NCBI GenBank assembly: GCA_964565865.1
Contig: CAZMGM010000002.1
Span: forward strand, 86,985-150,984
Length of the DNA: 64,000 nt
Origin: CBDAPI01 sp964565865
GTDB taxonomy: Bacteria > Acidobacteriota > UBA6911 > RPQK01 > CBDAPI01
Reading direction: 5' to 3'
Both the position numbers and the translations under genes were made by a program. Of this stretch, positions 53,252-61,804 are shown piece by piece. The notes beneath the pieces are model-generated. The model was not told where the DNA came from. It saw nothing but the letters and a program-made list of their open reading frames with translations, and ran no database searches. Positions within the stretch are counted from its first letter, which is position 1, and every line of letters begins with the position of its first letter.

Positions 53252-53277
53252 AAACACAGGCTCAATGTGTCGCATTT
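53252..53277 (-). repeat. Right terminal inverted repeat of the IS remnant
   Basis: On the minus strand it reads AAATGCGACACATTGAGCCT followed by GTGTTT, matching the left end at most positions. Confidence 0.65.
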
Positions 53278-53304
53278 CTGCTGACGGTAAACACACTGGA
53301 GTCT

Positions 53305-54468
53305 CTAGTTCTGGACCTGCTTGCTCACCGCGGGACAGGTTCTTCGGATGACTCCCACGACCTTCTCCAATTCTGGCAGTTTGAGGCAGGAACTGCTCGG
53401 CAGGCACAGTCCCTTGCGAAAGATCTCTTCCGAGATAGAACCACCCACGGTCCTGCAGCCATCAAAGAGAGGTTGCATATGGAGAGGCATCCAGATTGGT
53501 CGTGACTCGACATTTTCCTTTTCGAGAGCCTGACGGATTCCTTCCCGGTCCACTCCAAATAGCTCCGGGTCAACTAGAATGCAGGTAATCCAGCGGGTGG
53601 GGCGTCCGTAATCGGCCTCGGGCATAAACTCAATGCCGGGCAGGTCCTCGAGATGGGACCGGTAGAACTCGAATACGGCCCGGCGCTGCTCGACGCGCTG
53701 TTCCAGCACACTCAATTGAGCGCGGCCAACTGCAGCCAAAAGGTTGCTCATCCGGTAGTTATAGCCCAGGGTCGAGTGCAGGTAGTGGGGAGCTGGCTCG
53801 CGGGCCTGGGCCGCCAGAAAACGAGCCCGAGCAATCAAGGCCTGATCCTGGGAGGCGAGCATGCCACCGCCTGAAGTTGTGATGATCTTGTTGCCATTGA
53901 AAGAGAAGGCTGCACACTTGCCAAAGCATCCGACCCGCCGGCCCCGGTAACTGGCTCCCAGCGATTCAGCCGCATCCTCCACAACCTCCACTCCGTATCG
54001 AGCGCAGATACTGCCTATCGCGTCCCAGTCCGCACTCTGGCCCAGGATGTCTGCCACCACCACCGCCCGCGGCCTGTGTCCACTCCGTTCAGTGTGAGCC
54101 AATTCGTCCTCGAGCAGGTTGGGGTCCAGATTCCAGCTTGCCCTGTCTGCGTCGACAAAGACAGGATTTGCCTGGAGATAGAGGATCGGATTGGCTGAGG
54201 CGACGAAGGTCAGGGTGGAGCAAAGCACCCTGTCGCCCTTTTTGACACCCGCCAGGCGCAGTCCCAGGTGTACCGCCGCTGTGCCTGAAACCAATGCAGC
54301 AGCAGCTTTTATGTCAAGGTACGAACAGAACTCCTCTTCTAGTGCATCCACTTGTGGGCCAAGAGGAGCGATCCAGTTGGAATCCAGGGCCTGCTCCAGG
54401 AAACGCTTCTCTGCGCCCCCAAGGTGTGGGCTCGACAGATAAATTCGCTTTGTCCCGTGAGCCTTCAT
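53305..54468 (-). CDS. DegT-family aminotransferase, PglE-like
   Basis: From ATG 54468 (MKAHGTKRIYLSSPHLGG) 387 residues: ALDSNWIAPLGPQVDALEEE, LVSGTAAVHLGLRLAGVKKG, VVEDAAESLGASYRGRRVG and the PLP lysine in SFNGNKIITTSGGGML. The SNWIAPLGP start and FNGNKIITTSGGGM box are typical of UDP-4-amino-sugar aminotransferases (PglE/PseC-like/LegC group) making bacillosamine-type sugars. No Shine-Dalgarno is evident. The 218 bases between it and the SIS gene hold no recognisable gene. Confidence 0.85.
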   Translation of the reverse strand: MKAHGTKRIYLSSPHLGGAEKRFLEQALDSNWIAPLGPQVDALEEEFCSYLDIKAAAALVSGTAAVHLGLRLAGVKKGDRVLCSTLTFVASANPILYLQANPVFVDADRASWNLDPNLLEDELAHTERSGHRPRAVVVADILGQSADWDAIGSICARYGVEVVEDAAESLGASYRGRRVGCFGKCAAFSFNGNKIITTSGGGMLASQDQALIARARFLAAQAREPAPHYLHSTLGYNYRMSNLLAAVGRAQLSVLEQRVEQRRAVFEFYRSHLEDLPGIEFMPEADYGRPTRWITCILVDPELFGVDREGIRQALEKENVESRPIWMPLHMQPLFDGCRTVGGSISEEIFRKGLCLPSSSCLKLPELEKVVGVIRRTCPAVSKQVQN

Positions 54469-54686
54469 GTCGGAGCGGACTCTGATTCGACAAGACAAGT
54501 GCCTGGTGCGAGCCGGCCCAGCGGGATCCCGCTCTCGGGTGCCGGCCAAGAATCCAGGTAGCGCTCCACCCATAGGTCAAAGCTGAGGAGTAGCACCAAT
54601 TGGGCGTCCCCGTTCCTTTTACCTCCCGCATGCTCTGTGATCATCGTGTCTAGGGAACGGGGGTTGAAATAGCCGTGTGCAAGAGG

Positions 54687-55274
54687 TTAGAGATGGAAGT
54701 CCGTCTCAGCAAAGTAGTAACTGATGAGGTGCTGGATTTGCATGTGTCCTTCCTGAATATGGGGTGTGAAGGAACTCGGAACAGACAGTACCAGGTCGGC
54801 GAGCCGGGCAAGTTGACCTCCGGGGTGGCCGGTGATGCCCACCGTGGTGAGCTCGTGCCGTTTGGCCCAGTGGACGGCCTCAACGACATTCTGAGAATTG
54901 CCGCTGCAGCTAAAAGCAATCAAAATGTCCTGCTTGTGGGCTAGGTTCTTCAGCTGTTCAACAAAGATGCTGGAATAGTTCGTATCATTGGCAATGGCGG
55001 TAATCCAGGCGGTATTGTCGACCAGAGAGAATACGCGGAAGCGAGGATTTCCGTTCTCGACCGGTTCCTTTCCGAGTTCTCCGGTCAGGTGGCTGGCCAT
55101 GGCGGCGCTGCCGCCATTGCCGCAGAAGAAAATCCCACGTTGTTGCCGACGGGTCGTATCCAGGAGCTCAATAAGTTGGACCACTGAATCAGCAGAGATC
55201 CCAGCCAGCGTTGCCTCAGCCGCTTTTCTGTAATTGTTGAAAAAGGAGAGATGGCCGTCCTCTGAATGAGTCAC
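54687..55274 (-). CDS. SIS-domain isomerase, GmhA-like
   Basis: About 195 residues from GTG 55274; the longer frame to 55385 runs into the O-antigen ligase remnant. Motifs: GIFFCGNGGSAAMASHLTGE, DNTAWITAIAND, AFSCSGNSQNVVEAVHWAK and a C-terminal EGHMQIQHLISYY. These match sedoheptulose-7-phosphate isomerases (GmhA), first step of ADP-heptose synthesis, whose later kinase HldE is encoded at 63.8 kb. A GlcNAc-6-P-type SIS role in this glycan locus is also possible. The start is uncertain because no Shine-Dalgarno is seen. Confidence 0.75.
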   Translation of the reverse strand: MTHSEDGHLSFFNNYRKAAEATLAGISADSVVQLIELLDTTRRQQRGIFFCGNGGSAAMASHLTGELGKEPVENGNPRFRVFSLVDNTAWITAIANDTNYSSIFVEQLKNLAHKQDILIAFSCSGNSQNVVEAVHWAKRHELTTVGITGHPGGQLARLADLVLSVPSSFTPHIQEGHMQIQHLISYYFAETDFHL

Positions 55275-55371
55275 GTCCGCAGTATTGGGGTGCGCCTTAG
55301 ACCCTGTCAAGCCGCCATTGCTTGAGGGAAGGCATGACGCGCCGGGTCGAAAAGGGGCGTCCAATGCCCAG

Positions 55372-55611
55372 TTAACTTCTACCACGGACGGCTAGAGACG
55401 AGGGGGGTGAGAGACAGACCCCGCTCAGGAGAGAGTCGTGGCGCTGGCCACGAGCAGAACCAGGCTCGAATAACCTCACATCATCCTCTTTTTCGCGTGC
55501 GTTCCTGATAAAGAAGGCCACGGAAAAGGGTAAGAGGAGGTTTAGATAACCGGCAAACTGATTGGGGTTGGCAAAAGTTGAGTAGATCCTGTCCCATTCT
55601 AAAATGGGGTA
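55372..55611 (-). pseudogene. Remnant of an O-antigen ligase (Wzy_C) family protein
   Basis: The minus-strand frame between stops at 55614 and 55372 reads LEWDRIYSTFANPNQFAGYL then NLLLPFSVAFFIRNAREKED. The TFANPNQFAGYL block is the hallmark of the large periplasmic loop of O-antigen ligase/polymerase proteins. Neither the membrane helices before it nor those after it survive. The rest of the 55386-55789 gap has no other recognisable content. Confidence 0.6.
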
Positions 55612-55789
55612 CTATAGCAAGCCTAAAAGGGAATAGAAGAACGATCCAGCCAGGATGTATCGTCGGAACTAGGGCCCCGAATCGGCCGGCCCTCGTCTGC
55701 GATCGTGCGCCCTGGAAGATCCTCCTATACTCCTGGACAAACCTGGGATGGGGGACCCTCTAAAGCCCCCGCGAAGCGAGACGGAGCCG

Positions 55790-56755
55790 ATGAACTGGAA
55801 AACCCTCCTGAAGCTGATCTTTACGATTGTGCTTCTGTTAGTGCTGGGCTATCAGCTCAACCTGGGAGAGCTGTTTTCTGTAATTGGCTCTGCCAGTCCA
55901 CGACTGCTCCTGGTTGCCATTCTCCTGCAATTGATTGGTACTTTTATCTCCGTTTTGAGGTGGAAGATCATCCTGGCTTATTTCACGGTGAAGATCTCCT
56001 ACATTGAGACACTTCGAATCGTTTTCATGGGGAATTTCTTCAATCTCTTCCTTCCGTCCGCTATTGGCGGTGACGTCTTTCGAGCCTACTATGTATACAG
56101 AAGCTCGAGGTCTGGGCTGTCGCAGATGCTGACCACCACTTTTCTGGACCGCAGTGCTGGACTTTTCGCTCTTTTACTGATCGGTCTGTGCGGCGCTCTC
56201 TACTCCAACATCTCAGTCGCAGGCGTAGTGCTTTCTCGCGTCTTCATCCTGTTGACTGTCTCGTATCTTCTGCTCAACGTCGCTCTATTTCATGACTCTT
56301 CTCAACGGACGGCCAGCCGGCTTCTGAAGCGACTCGGTTTTCACCCGCTGGAAGAAAAACTGCAGCTGATTTACGTTGGCCTCAGGTCCTTGATTAGAGC
56401 ACCAGGATCTGTTTTCGCCATTCTCGTTCTCTCCCTCGTCATCCAATCCCTCGCCGTGTGCATCATGTGGTTTGCGGCCCTGTCGCTCGATTTTGGATCC
56501 AGCTTGGGAGTGTTTCTCATTTTCATCCCGTTGATCAATCTCAGCATCATGGTTCCCATCACGATCAACGGGTTGGGACTGCGAGAGAATCTCTACAGGT
56601 TGCTCTTCACCGAAGTCGGGATTCAGGACGAAACAGCAGTGGCGCTGGGTCTTCTTCAGTTCATCGTCTTGATGATCGTGGCCTTGCCGGGAGGAGTGTT
56701 TTACAGTCTTTACAAGATCGAGCGGAGTGGTCCTGACACGGAGGCAGGTCGCTGA
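55790..56755 (+). CDS. UPF0104/LPG-synthase-TM family membrane protein
   Basis: From ATG 55790 (GGAG upstream) 321 residues with about eight helices: TLLKLIFTIVLLLVLGYQ, LRWKIILAYF, GNFFNLFLPSAIGGDVFRAY (family signature NxxxPSxxGGDxxR), TTTFLDRSAG, and PITINGLGLRENLY. This family (AglD/YbhN/MprF-TM) flips or attaches groups to membrane lipids and often accompanies glycan loci. The 3' end overlaps the convergent macro-domain gene by 46 bases. Confidence 0.8.
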   Translation: MNWKTLLKLIFTIVLLLVLGYQLNLGELFSVIGSASPRLLLVAILLQLIGTFISVLRWKIILAYFTVKISYIETLRIVFMGNFFNLFLPSAIGGDVFRAYYVYRSSRSGLSQMLTTTFLDRSAGLFALLLIGLCGALYSNISVAGVVLSRVFILLTVSYLLLNVALFHDSSQRTASRLLKRLGFHPLEEKLQLIYVGLRSLIRAPGSVFAILVLSLVIQSLAVCIMWFAALSLDFGSSLGVFLIFIPLINLSIMVPITINGLGLRENLYRLLFTEVGIQDETAVALGLLQFIVLMIVALPGGVFYSLYKIERSGPDTEAGR

Positions 56756-57258
56756 CTGTTAGCCCACGACTCCTCGTAGACTTGCAAGTCATTTTGGCTG
56801 AAGAGAACAAAGACAATATGCTCCGGGAACCTATTCTCTCTCATCCAAGCCGTAGTGGTGTGCAGAGAGATTCTAGACGCTTCGCCGATGGGGAAGCGAT
56901 AGGCTCCAGTCGAGATGGAGGGAAAGGCAACGCTTACTAGCTGCGAGGCCTGCGCAAGCGATAGGCAGGCGCGGTAGGCAGACGCCAGGACTTTAGGTTC
57001 TCCACTTTTCCCGTCCCGGTAGACTGGGCCAACGGCATGAATCACATGGCGGGCAGGAAGGTCGTAGCCTCCAGTAATTCGGGCCTGTCCCGGAGGACAT
57101 CCGCCCAGCCCGCGGCACTCCTGCAGCAGGCCCGGCCCAGCTGCTCTGTGGATTGCCCCGTCTACTCCTCCGCCTCCCAGCAGGCTCGTGTTAGCTGCGT
57201 TGACGATGGCGTCAACGCGTTGTTCGACGATGTTTCCCTGGATCAGCGAGACGAGCAA
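56710..57258 (-). CDS. Macro-domain protein (O-acetyl-ADP-ribose deacetylase-like)
   Basis: 182 residues from TTG 57258 (AGAGAGA upstream). VDAIVNAANTSLLGGGGVDG, AIHRAAG, HAVGPVY and FPSISTGAYRFP are the ADP-ribose-binding motifs of the MacroD/YmdB group, including the Asn-Ala-Ala-Asn and catalytic-loop residues. It would hydrolyse O-acetyl-ADP-ribose or remove ADP-ribose from proteins. The last 15 residues are encoded in the overlap with the UPF0104 gene. Confidence 0.88.
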   Translation of the reverse strand: MLVSLIQGNIVEQRVDAIVNAANTSLLGGGGVDGAIHRAAGPGLLQECRGLGGCPPGQARITGGYDLPARHVIHAVGPVYRDGKSGEPKVLASAYRACLSLAQASQLVSVAFPSISTGAYRFPIGEASRISLHTTTAWMRENRFPEHIVFVLFSQNDLQVYEESWANSQRPASVSGPLRSIL

Positions 57259-57292
57259 TATATCTCTCTTGAACAGGCTCGACTCTCCTTGT

Positions 57293-57718
57293 CTAGAAGG
57301 TCTCCTTGATACTTCCGCAACCCTTCATTGCGGTACCAAAGTAGGGGTTGGCGATGTCTCCCTCCTGTTGAACCCAGTCTGCCCCATTACCATCGTCGGC
57401 CATAGGGCAGTGTGCCACGACATACCCATCGGGCAGCTCCATTTCCACAATGTGCTCGGAACGAACTTTGCACTTGGAGCGAGCCGACTCCAGGTTGCGG
57501 GTCTGAGAGATCTCTATCCCGATTTTCGCCATTTCAGTTTCGGTTGCGTTGGCGATAGCTGTAAAGGCTACCGTCGCCGACGCCAGATCATCTGCGGCCA
57601 GGGCTTTCTGGGCGTTCACGTAGTTGTTGAGCAGTTTCGAGACAACTGTTTCTTCGACGCGCGAACAAGAGGCAACGGATAGAAACCCACACAATAGACA
57701 GGTGAGAAACTTTTTCAT
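57293..57718 (-). CDS. DUF3347-like lipoprotein
   Basis: 141 residues with a lipoprotein signal (FLTCLLCGFLSVASCS). A helical part (LLNNYVNAQKALAADDLASA) leads to the motif HCPMADDGNGADWVQQEG and NPYFGTAMKGCGSI. This is the DUF3347/heavy-metal-binding pattern (C-P-M...NPYFG..M..CG) found next to or fused to copper efflux proteins. It has GGAGG upstream and overlaps terB by 4 bases. The likely place is the periplasm, binding copper or another soft metal (inference). Confidence 0.75.
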   Translation of the reverse strand: MKKFLTCLLCGFLSVASCSRVEETVVSKLLNNYVNAQKALAADDLASATVAFTAIANATETEMAKIGIEISQTRNLESARSKCKVRSEHIVEMELPDGYVVAHCPMADDGNGADWVQQEGDIANPYFGTAMKGCGSIKETF

Positions 57719-58269
57719 GGGTCCTCCTTCAAAGCTCTTCCCTCCCGTGAATTCTTGAGAACTGCAAGGTAGTCTCGAAACTTGGATCGAATCGCGATGA
57801 ACCGGGTGTGGGTGATTCCGAGTTCTTTGGCAATCTGTGCTATCTCGTTATCCTCCACCACCGATATCGAATCGTCCGAAGAGGAGACGGCAAACAGACA
57901 CTGCAGCAGGTTCTGTCGCTGCTCGGGAGTCGACATTTTCTTAAATTCCCGTGTCACTAGGTAGTTCTCTGTTCCACCAAAGAGCAGGTTCTGGGACTTG
58001 GCCAGTTGGACCACGATGATCGAGAGATCAGAGGGGAGAGCCCCCTGTTCCATTACGATTCGTTCCATAACCCGAGTTTCCTCTTCGCTGATGTCTAGGT
58101 CGGCATGGGCCACCCTCCCCAGGACGTAAGCGAAGGCGGCTAAATAACGGGCTTGCTCAACCGGCATCTGATCGAGCTTTCTGGTGATTTCTAGAAGCGT
58201 CTCGTTATCGCTCTCAGAGGTGGTGTGCCTACCTCCAGTCGGTCCCAGCCAATCTCGTAGGAGCTTCAT
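57715..58269 (-). CDS. TerB-like protein
   Basis: 184 residues. All-helical TerB domain with the conserved acidic metal positions: AYVLGRVAHADLDISEEETR (first repeat) and VSSSDDSISVVEDNEIAQIA (second repeat). TerB proteins bind metals at the membrane in stress or tellurite-response systems. No other ter gene is adjacent, although a TerC remnant lies 20 kb away. Overlaps the DUF3347 gene by 4 bases, so a metal-linked pair is plausible. Confidence 0.8.
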   Translation of the reverse strand: MKLLRDWLGPTGGRHTTSESDNETLLEITRKLDQMPVEQARYLAAFAYVLGRVAHADLDISEEETRVMERIVMEQGALPSDLSIIVVQLAKSQNLLFGGTENYLVTREFKKMSTPEQRQNLLQCLFAVSSSDDSISVVEDNEIAQIAKELGITHTRFIAIRSKFRDYLAVLKNSREGRALKEDP

Positions 58270-58402
58270 TCTTACTCTCTTTGTGAAAACTTTAGCGCCT
58301 ACTCATTGTAGGCCGAAAGTCGGGCCGCGTGAAGCAGGGGGTGTTGAGTACTGCGCCCCGGAGCCTGAGGAACATCCGGTTGCCGTATAATAACTAGTTC
58401 TT

Positions 58403-59743
58403 ATGGCGAAAATTGGATTCGTAAGTCTCGGGTGTCCCAAAAACTTGGTCGACAGCGAGGTAATGATGGGATTACTGAAGACCGGGGGCCACCAAATCAC
58501 AGCTTCCCAGAGTGAGGCCGAGATCATCGTCGTCAACACCTGTAGTTTTATCGAATCGGCCAAGCAGGAATCAATCGACGCCATTCTGGAGATGGCCAGG
58601 GAGAAAAAGCAGGGCAACTGCCGCTGGTTGATTGTGGCTGGTTGCCTTGTAGAGCGGTATCGGCGTGAGATTCTCGAATCTCTGCCAGAAGTCGATGCGG
58701 TGGTAGGCACGAACGAGCTTCCTCGCATTCTCCAGGCCTGCAGTGAGGCAGGGAAAGGAGCTGTCCCGCCCGCATACGAGGCCCGGGAAGAATATCTTTA
58801 TAGCGACTCCGACCCGCGGCTGCTGACCACTCCCAATTACACCGCCTATGTCAAGATCGCCGAAGGTTGCGACCACCCCTGTACCTTCTGTGTCATTCCT
58901 CAAATGCGAGGGCGATTCCGAAGCCGTCCTGTGTCCTCTGTTGCCAGGGAGGTTCGGAGGCTGGCCCGCTCAGGGGTCAAGGAGATCAATCTGGTAGGCC
59001 AGGATACCACTATGTACGGCTTCGATTTCGGGGATCGTCGAGGGCTGGCCCGGCTGATCAGGGAAATCGAGAGAATAGATGGGATCAGATGGGTTCGCTT
59101 CCTCTATGCTTACCCCAACAATATCTACTCGGAATTGCTGGATGCCGTCCGAGAATGTTCGAAAGCCTGCAGATACTTCGATGTGCCGCTCCAGCACGCT
59201 TCCCGGAACATCCTCAAGGGAATGAAGAGAGGAGGGAACCGCTGTTCCCTGACTCGCCTGATTCAGCGTATCAGGGAACGCGTCCCGGGGGCCACGGTTC
59301 GAACCACGATGATCGTGGGTTTTCCGGGTGAGACGGAAGAGGATTTTCAGGAGCTCCTGGGTTTTGTCGAAGAGGTCAAGTTCGATCGGCTCGGGGCGTT
59401 TACCTTCTCGGACGAAGAACATGCCGCCTCCTATCACCTGAAGGACAAGGTTTCTGAGGAGACCAAACGGGAGCGCCAGGAGCGCCTCATGCGGTTACAG
59501 TCGACCATCTCTAGAAGGATCAATTCCCGTCTGGTCGGAGGTACACTTCCCGTCCTGGTTGAGGGTGTCTCAAAAGAGAGCGATATGTTGTGGCAGGGTC
59601 GTGCTGAAAGTCAGGCTCCGGATATCGACGGGGTAGTCTATCTCCGGGACGGTGTGACAACTGCAACCCGACCGGGGGAAATCGGCGAAGTACGAATCGA
59701 GGAGGCTCACGAATATGATCTGGTGGGAACTCTCGTGAAATGA
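58403..59743 (+). CDS. rimO: Ribosomal protein S12 methylthiotransferase
   Basis: 446 residues, full length. N-terminal MTTase domain (GFVSLGCPKNLVDSEVMMG, three Cys for one 4Fe-4S), radical SAM motif CDHPCTFC, PNNIYSELLDAV, GFPGETEEDFQELL and a C-terminal TRAM domain. It adds a methylthio group to the Asp of S12. The RimO-specific SLGCPKNLVDSE start distinguishes it from MiaB. A TATAAT at 58386-58391 lies 11 bases before the ATG. Confidence 0.95.
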   Translation: MAKIGFVSLGCPKNLVDSEVMMGLLKTGGHQITASQSEAEIIVVNTCSFIESAKQESIDAILEMAREKKQGNCRWLIVAGCLVERYRREILESLPEVDAVVGTNELPRILQACSEAGKGAVPPAYEAREEYLYSDSDPRLLTTPNYTAYVKIAEGCDHPCTFCVIPQMRGRFRSRPVSSVAREVRRLARSGVKEINLVGQDTTMYGFDFGDRRGLARLIREIERIDGIRWVRFLYAYPNNIYSELLDAVRECSKACRYFDVPLQHASRNILKGMKRGGNRCSLTRLIQRIRERVPGATVRTTMIVGFPGETEEDFQELLGFVEEVKFDRLGAFTFSDEEHAASYHLKDKVSEETKRERQERLMRLQSTISRRINSRLVGGTLPVLVEGVSKESDMLWQGRAESQAPDIDGVVYLRDGVTTATRPGEIGEVRIEEAHEYDLVGTLVK

Positions 59744-59926
59744 CACATGCCAGGCACACATCTACCCGCATTGCAGAAGAAGGCTTCTATCGAACAGACG
59801 GTGGTTTCCCTTTTGCAGTCAGCTCTGTCGGCTTGTGGATCTGGGTGAGTGGCTGGAAGGCCGTTTTCGGATTTGAGGCTGGCCAGTGAATGAAGCGGAA
59901 AGGGCTGACGGAGAGGAAGCGAGTTA

Positions 59927-60391
59927 ATGGGGCGGGCTTCCTACTGGTTGGCCACGGCGCTGGGGGCAGGTTATCTTCCCGTCGCTCCAGGGAGCTGGGG
60001 ATCGCTTGTGGCGGTGGCAGTGGCGGGATGCCTTTATCGTTTTGTAGAAGAGCCGGGAATACCCCTATTCCTGGGATTTGTCGGATCGACGATCCTGGGA
60101 ACGTGGGCGGCGCATCAAGTGGCTTCCGACCTGGGAGATTCAGATCCCTCTCGAGTGGTGATCGACGAGGTCGCAGGCCAGTTTCTGACCTTGCTATTCG
60201 TACCGGTGACGGTTGCGGCGCTAGTCTTCGGGTTTCTTTTCTTTCGTGTGTTTGATGTACTTAAGCCGCCACCCGCCCGACAGGCAGAAAAACTGCCCGG
60301 CGGCTACGGGATTATGACGGACGATCTCGTGGCGGGAATTTACGCGGGACTCCTCCTGGTTCTGATCCGATGGTGGGGTGTTCTTTCTTGA
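59927..60391 (+). CDS. pgpA: Phosphatidylglycerophosphatase A
   Basis: 154 residues with four helices and the PgpA motifs GYLPVAPGSWGSL, DPSRVVIDEVAGQFL (acidic catalytic site), FFRVFDVLKPPPAR and GGYGIMTDDLVAGIYA. It removes phosphate from phosphatidylglycerol phosphate in the inner membrane. The ATG at 59927 has no good Shine-Dalgarno. The 183 bases between rimO and pgpA carry nothing recognisable. Confidence 0.92.
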   Translation: MGRASYWLATALGAGYLPVAPGSWGSLVAVAVAGCLYRFVEEPGIPLFLGFVGSTILGTWAAHQVASDLGDSDPSRVVIDEVAGQFLTLLFVPVTVAALVFGFLFFRVFDVLKPPPARQAEKLPGGYGIMTDDLVAGIYAGLLLVLIRWWGVLS

Positions 60392-60535
60392 TTGCCTCCC
60401 GGGTTCCATGAGGGCAAGAGCAGAACGGTAGAGCGTAAGCTCACCGTCGGAAAACGGCAGGCTCACTCCGTTCCGTTCTGTTTGCTTGTTCAATTTTCAA
60501 CTTTCAACCCCGTCTCCGCTAAGATGAGGCCACAC

Positions 60536-61804
60536 ATGACAGATAATGATGACAAAGAACCGCAGGCTCACCCACCCACGACCCAGATCATCGCAGTCGG
60601 ATCAGAGCTCCTCACCTCGACCCGGCTCGACACAAACTCACTGTTTCTAACTGAACAGGTGAACCGCCTGGGAATTCAGGTCGACAGGAAGTCGGTCGTG
60701 GGCGATGGGGAAGATCAGATAGCCAGCGTCCTTCGGGCTGCAAGCGACGACGCAGGAGTAGTGTTCGTAACCGGCGGACTGGGGCCTACAGGAGACGATA
60801 TTACACGGGAAGTAGCCGCCAGGCTCTTTGAGCGTCCACTAATTTTCGATCCTGCAATCATGGAATCGATCGAGGCACGCGCAAGGCGGTTTGGTTTTCC
60901 GCTGGCAGAAAACAATCGCAAGCAGGCAATGGTCCCAAAAGGAGCCGAGGTGCTTCCCAATGCCAAGGGGACCGCCCCCGGCCTGTTACTGCGTGTGAAC
61001 CGGACCCTCTTATTCCTTCTACCCGGTCCTCCGCGGGAACTCAAGCCAATGGTGACGGGGCAGGTGGTGAGAATACTCAAGGAGACCTTTCCCGTCTCGG
61101 TGCATCTGAGTCGCCACTTGAGCGTGGCTTCGATGACCGAGTCCCGCGTGGACGCACTGGTGGAGCCGATCTACTCGCAGTACCCGGACATTCAGACGAC
61201 CATACTTTCATCGCCCGGCATCATTCACCTGCACCTAAACCATGCAGGGAACTCTAGGGTGGGAGCCGCGATGCTTGAGGAGCTGATCGCGAGAATCCGC
61301 ACGACGCTCGGAGATTCATTGTTTACGGAAACCGGGAAGGTGTTGCCGCAGGTAGTGGGTGAATGCCTGCGCGAGAAAGGTCAGAGTTTGGCAACTGCCG
61401 AGTCCTGCACCGGCGGTTTGATTGGCAAGTTCATCACGGATATTCCGGGCAGTTCCGACTACTTTAGGGGAAGTGTTGTTGCCTATAGCAACGATCTCAA
61501 GGAAGCGCTCTTGGGACTGCCTTCTTCGATCCTTCAGACCGAGGGAGCCGTAAGCGATGCCGTGGCTTGCCACATGGCGCGATCCGTCTGTGAACTCACG
61601 GGTGCCTCGGTGGGCCTCTCCGTGACAGGGATAGCGGGGCCGGGAGGAGGAACCCACGAGAAGCCTGTAGGTCTCGTTTTTTTGGGGCTCTGCCTTGGAG
61701 GCTGCGTCTCGTCCAGGAAGCATCTTTTGCCAGGGGGGCGCGAGATCATTCGGCTTCGGTCTGCTCTTCTTGGGCTGGACTGGCTCCGCAGGAAGCTTTT
61801 GTGA
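60536..61804 (+). CDS. cinA: CinA-family protein (nicotinamide-nucleotide amidase / damage-inducible)
   Basis: From ATG 60536 (GAGG upstream) 422 residues. The N-terminal MoCF-like pyrophosphatase domain has IIAVGSELLTSTRLDTNSLF, VFVTGGLGPTGDDITRE and FLLPGPPRELKPM. The C-terminal amidase domain has LATAESCTGGLIGKFITDIP (Ser/catalytic), VVAYSNDLKEALLGL and SVTGIAGPGGGTHEKPVG. It deamidates NMN and hydrolyses ADP-ribose in the pyridine-nucleotide cycle. The stop overlaps the broken thpR start by 4 bases. Confidence 0.92.
   Translation: MTDNDDKEPQAHPPTTQIIAVGSELLTSTRLDTNSLFLTEQVNRLGIQVDRKSVVGDGEDQIASVLRAASDDAGVVFVTGGLGPTGDDITREVAARLFERPLIFDPAIMESIEARARRFGFPLAENNRKQAMVPKGAEVLPNAKGTAPGLLLRVNRTLLFLLPGPPRELKPMVTGQVVRILKETFPVSVHLSRHLSVASMTESRVDALVEPIYSQYPDIQTTILSSPGIIHLHLNHAGNSRVGAAMLEELIARIRTTLGDSLFTETGKVLPQVVGECLREKGQSLATAESCTGGLIGKFITDIPGSSDYFRGSVVAYSNDLKEALLGLPSSILQTEGAVSDAVACHMARSVCELTGASVGLSVTGIAGPGGGTHEKPVGLVFLGLCLGGCVSSRKHLLPGGREIIRLRSALLGLDWLRRKLL

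Larger units (their letters stand above)
52707..53277. mobile_element. Degenerate insertion sequence with terminal inverted repeats
   Basis: A 571-base remnant bounded by imperfect inverted repeats at 52707-52732 and 53252-53277 (about 19 of 26 positions match). Inside is a transposase gene with an internal deletion and a stop (described separately). No clear target-site duplication is visible. It lies between two aminotransferase genes in the polysaccharide locus. Confidence 0.7.

Noticed and set aside
59298..59325. GGTTCGAACC-like string resembling a tRNA T-arm.
   Set aside because: It lies inside rimO and no acceptor, D-arm or anticodon arm fits around it. I found no convincing tRNA or rRNA gene anywhere in the window.
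59744..59926. A 33-codon frame after rimO (MPGTHLPALQKKAS...).
   Set aside because: No ribosome-binding site and no recognisable similarity. Too short to support as a gene or a named remnant.
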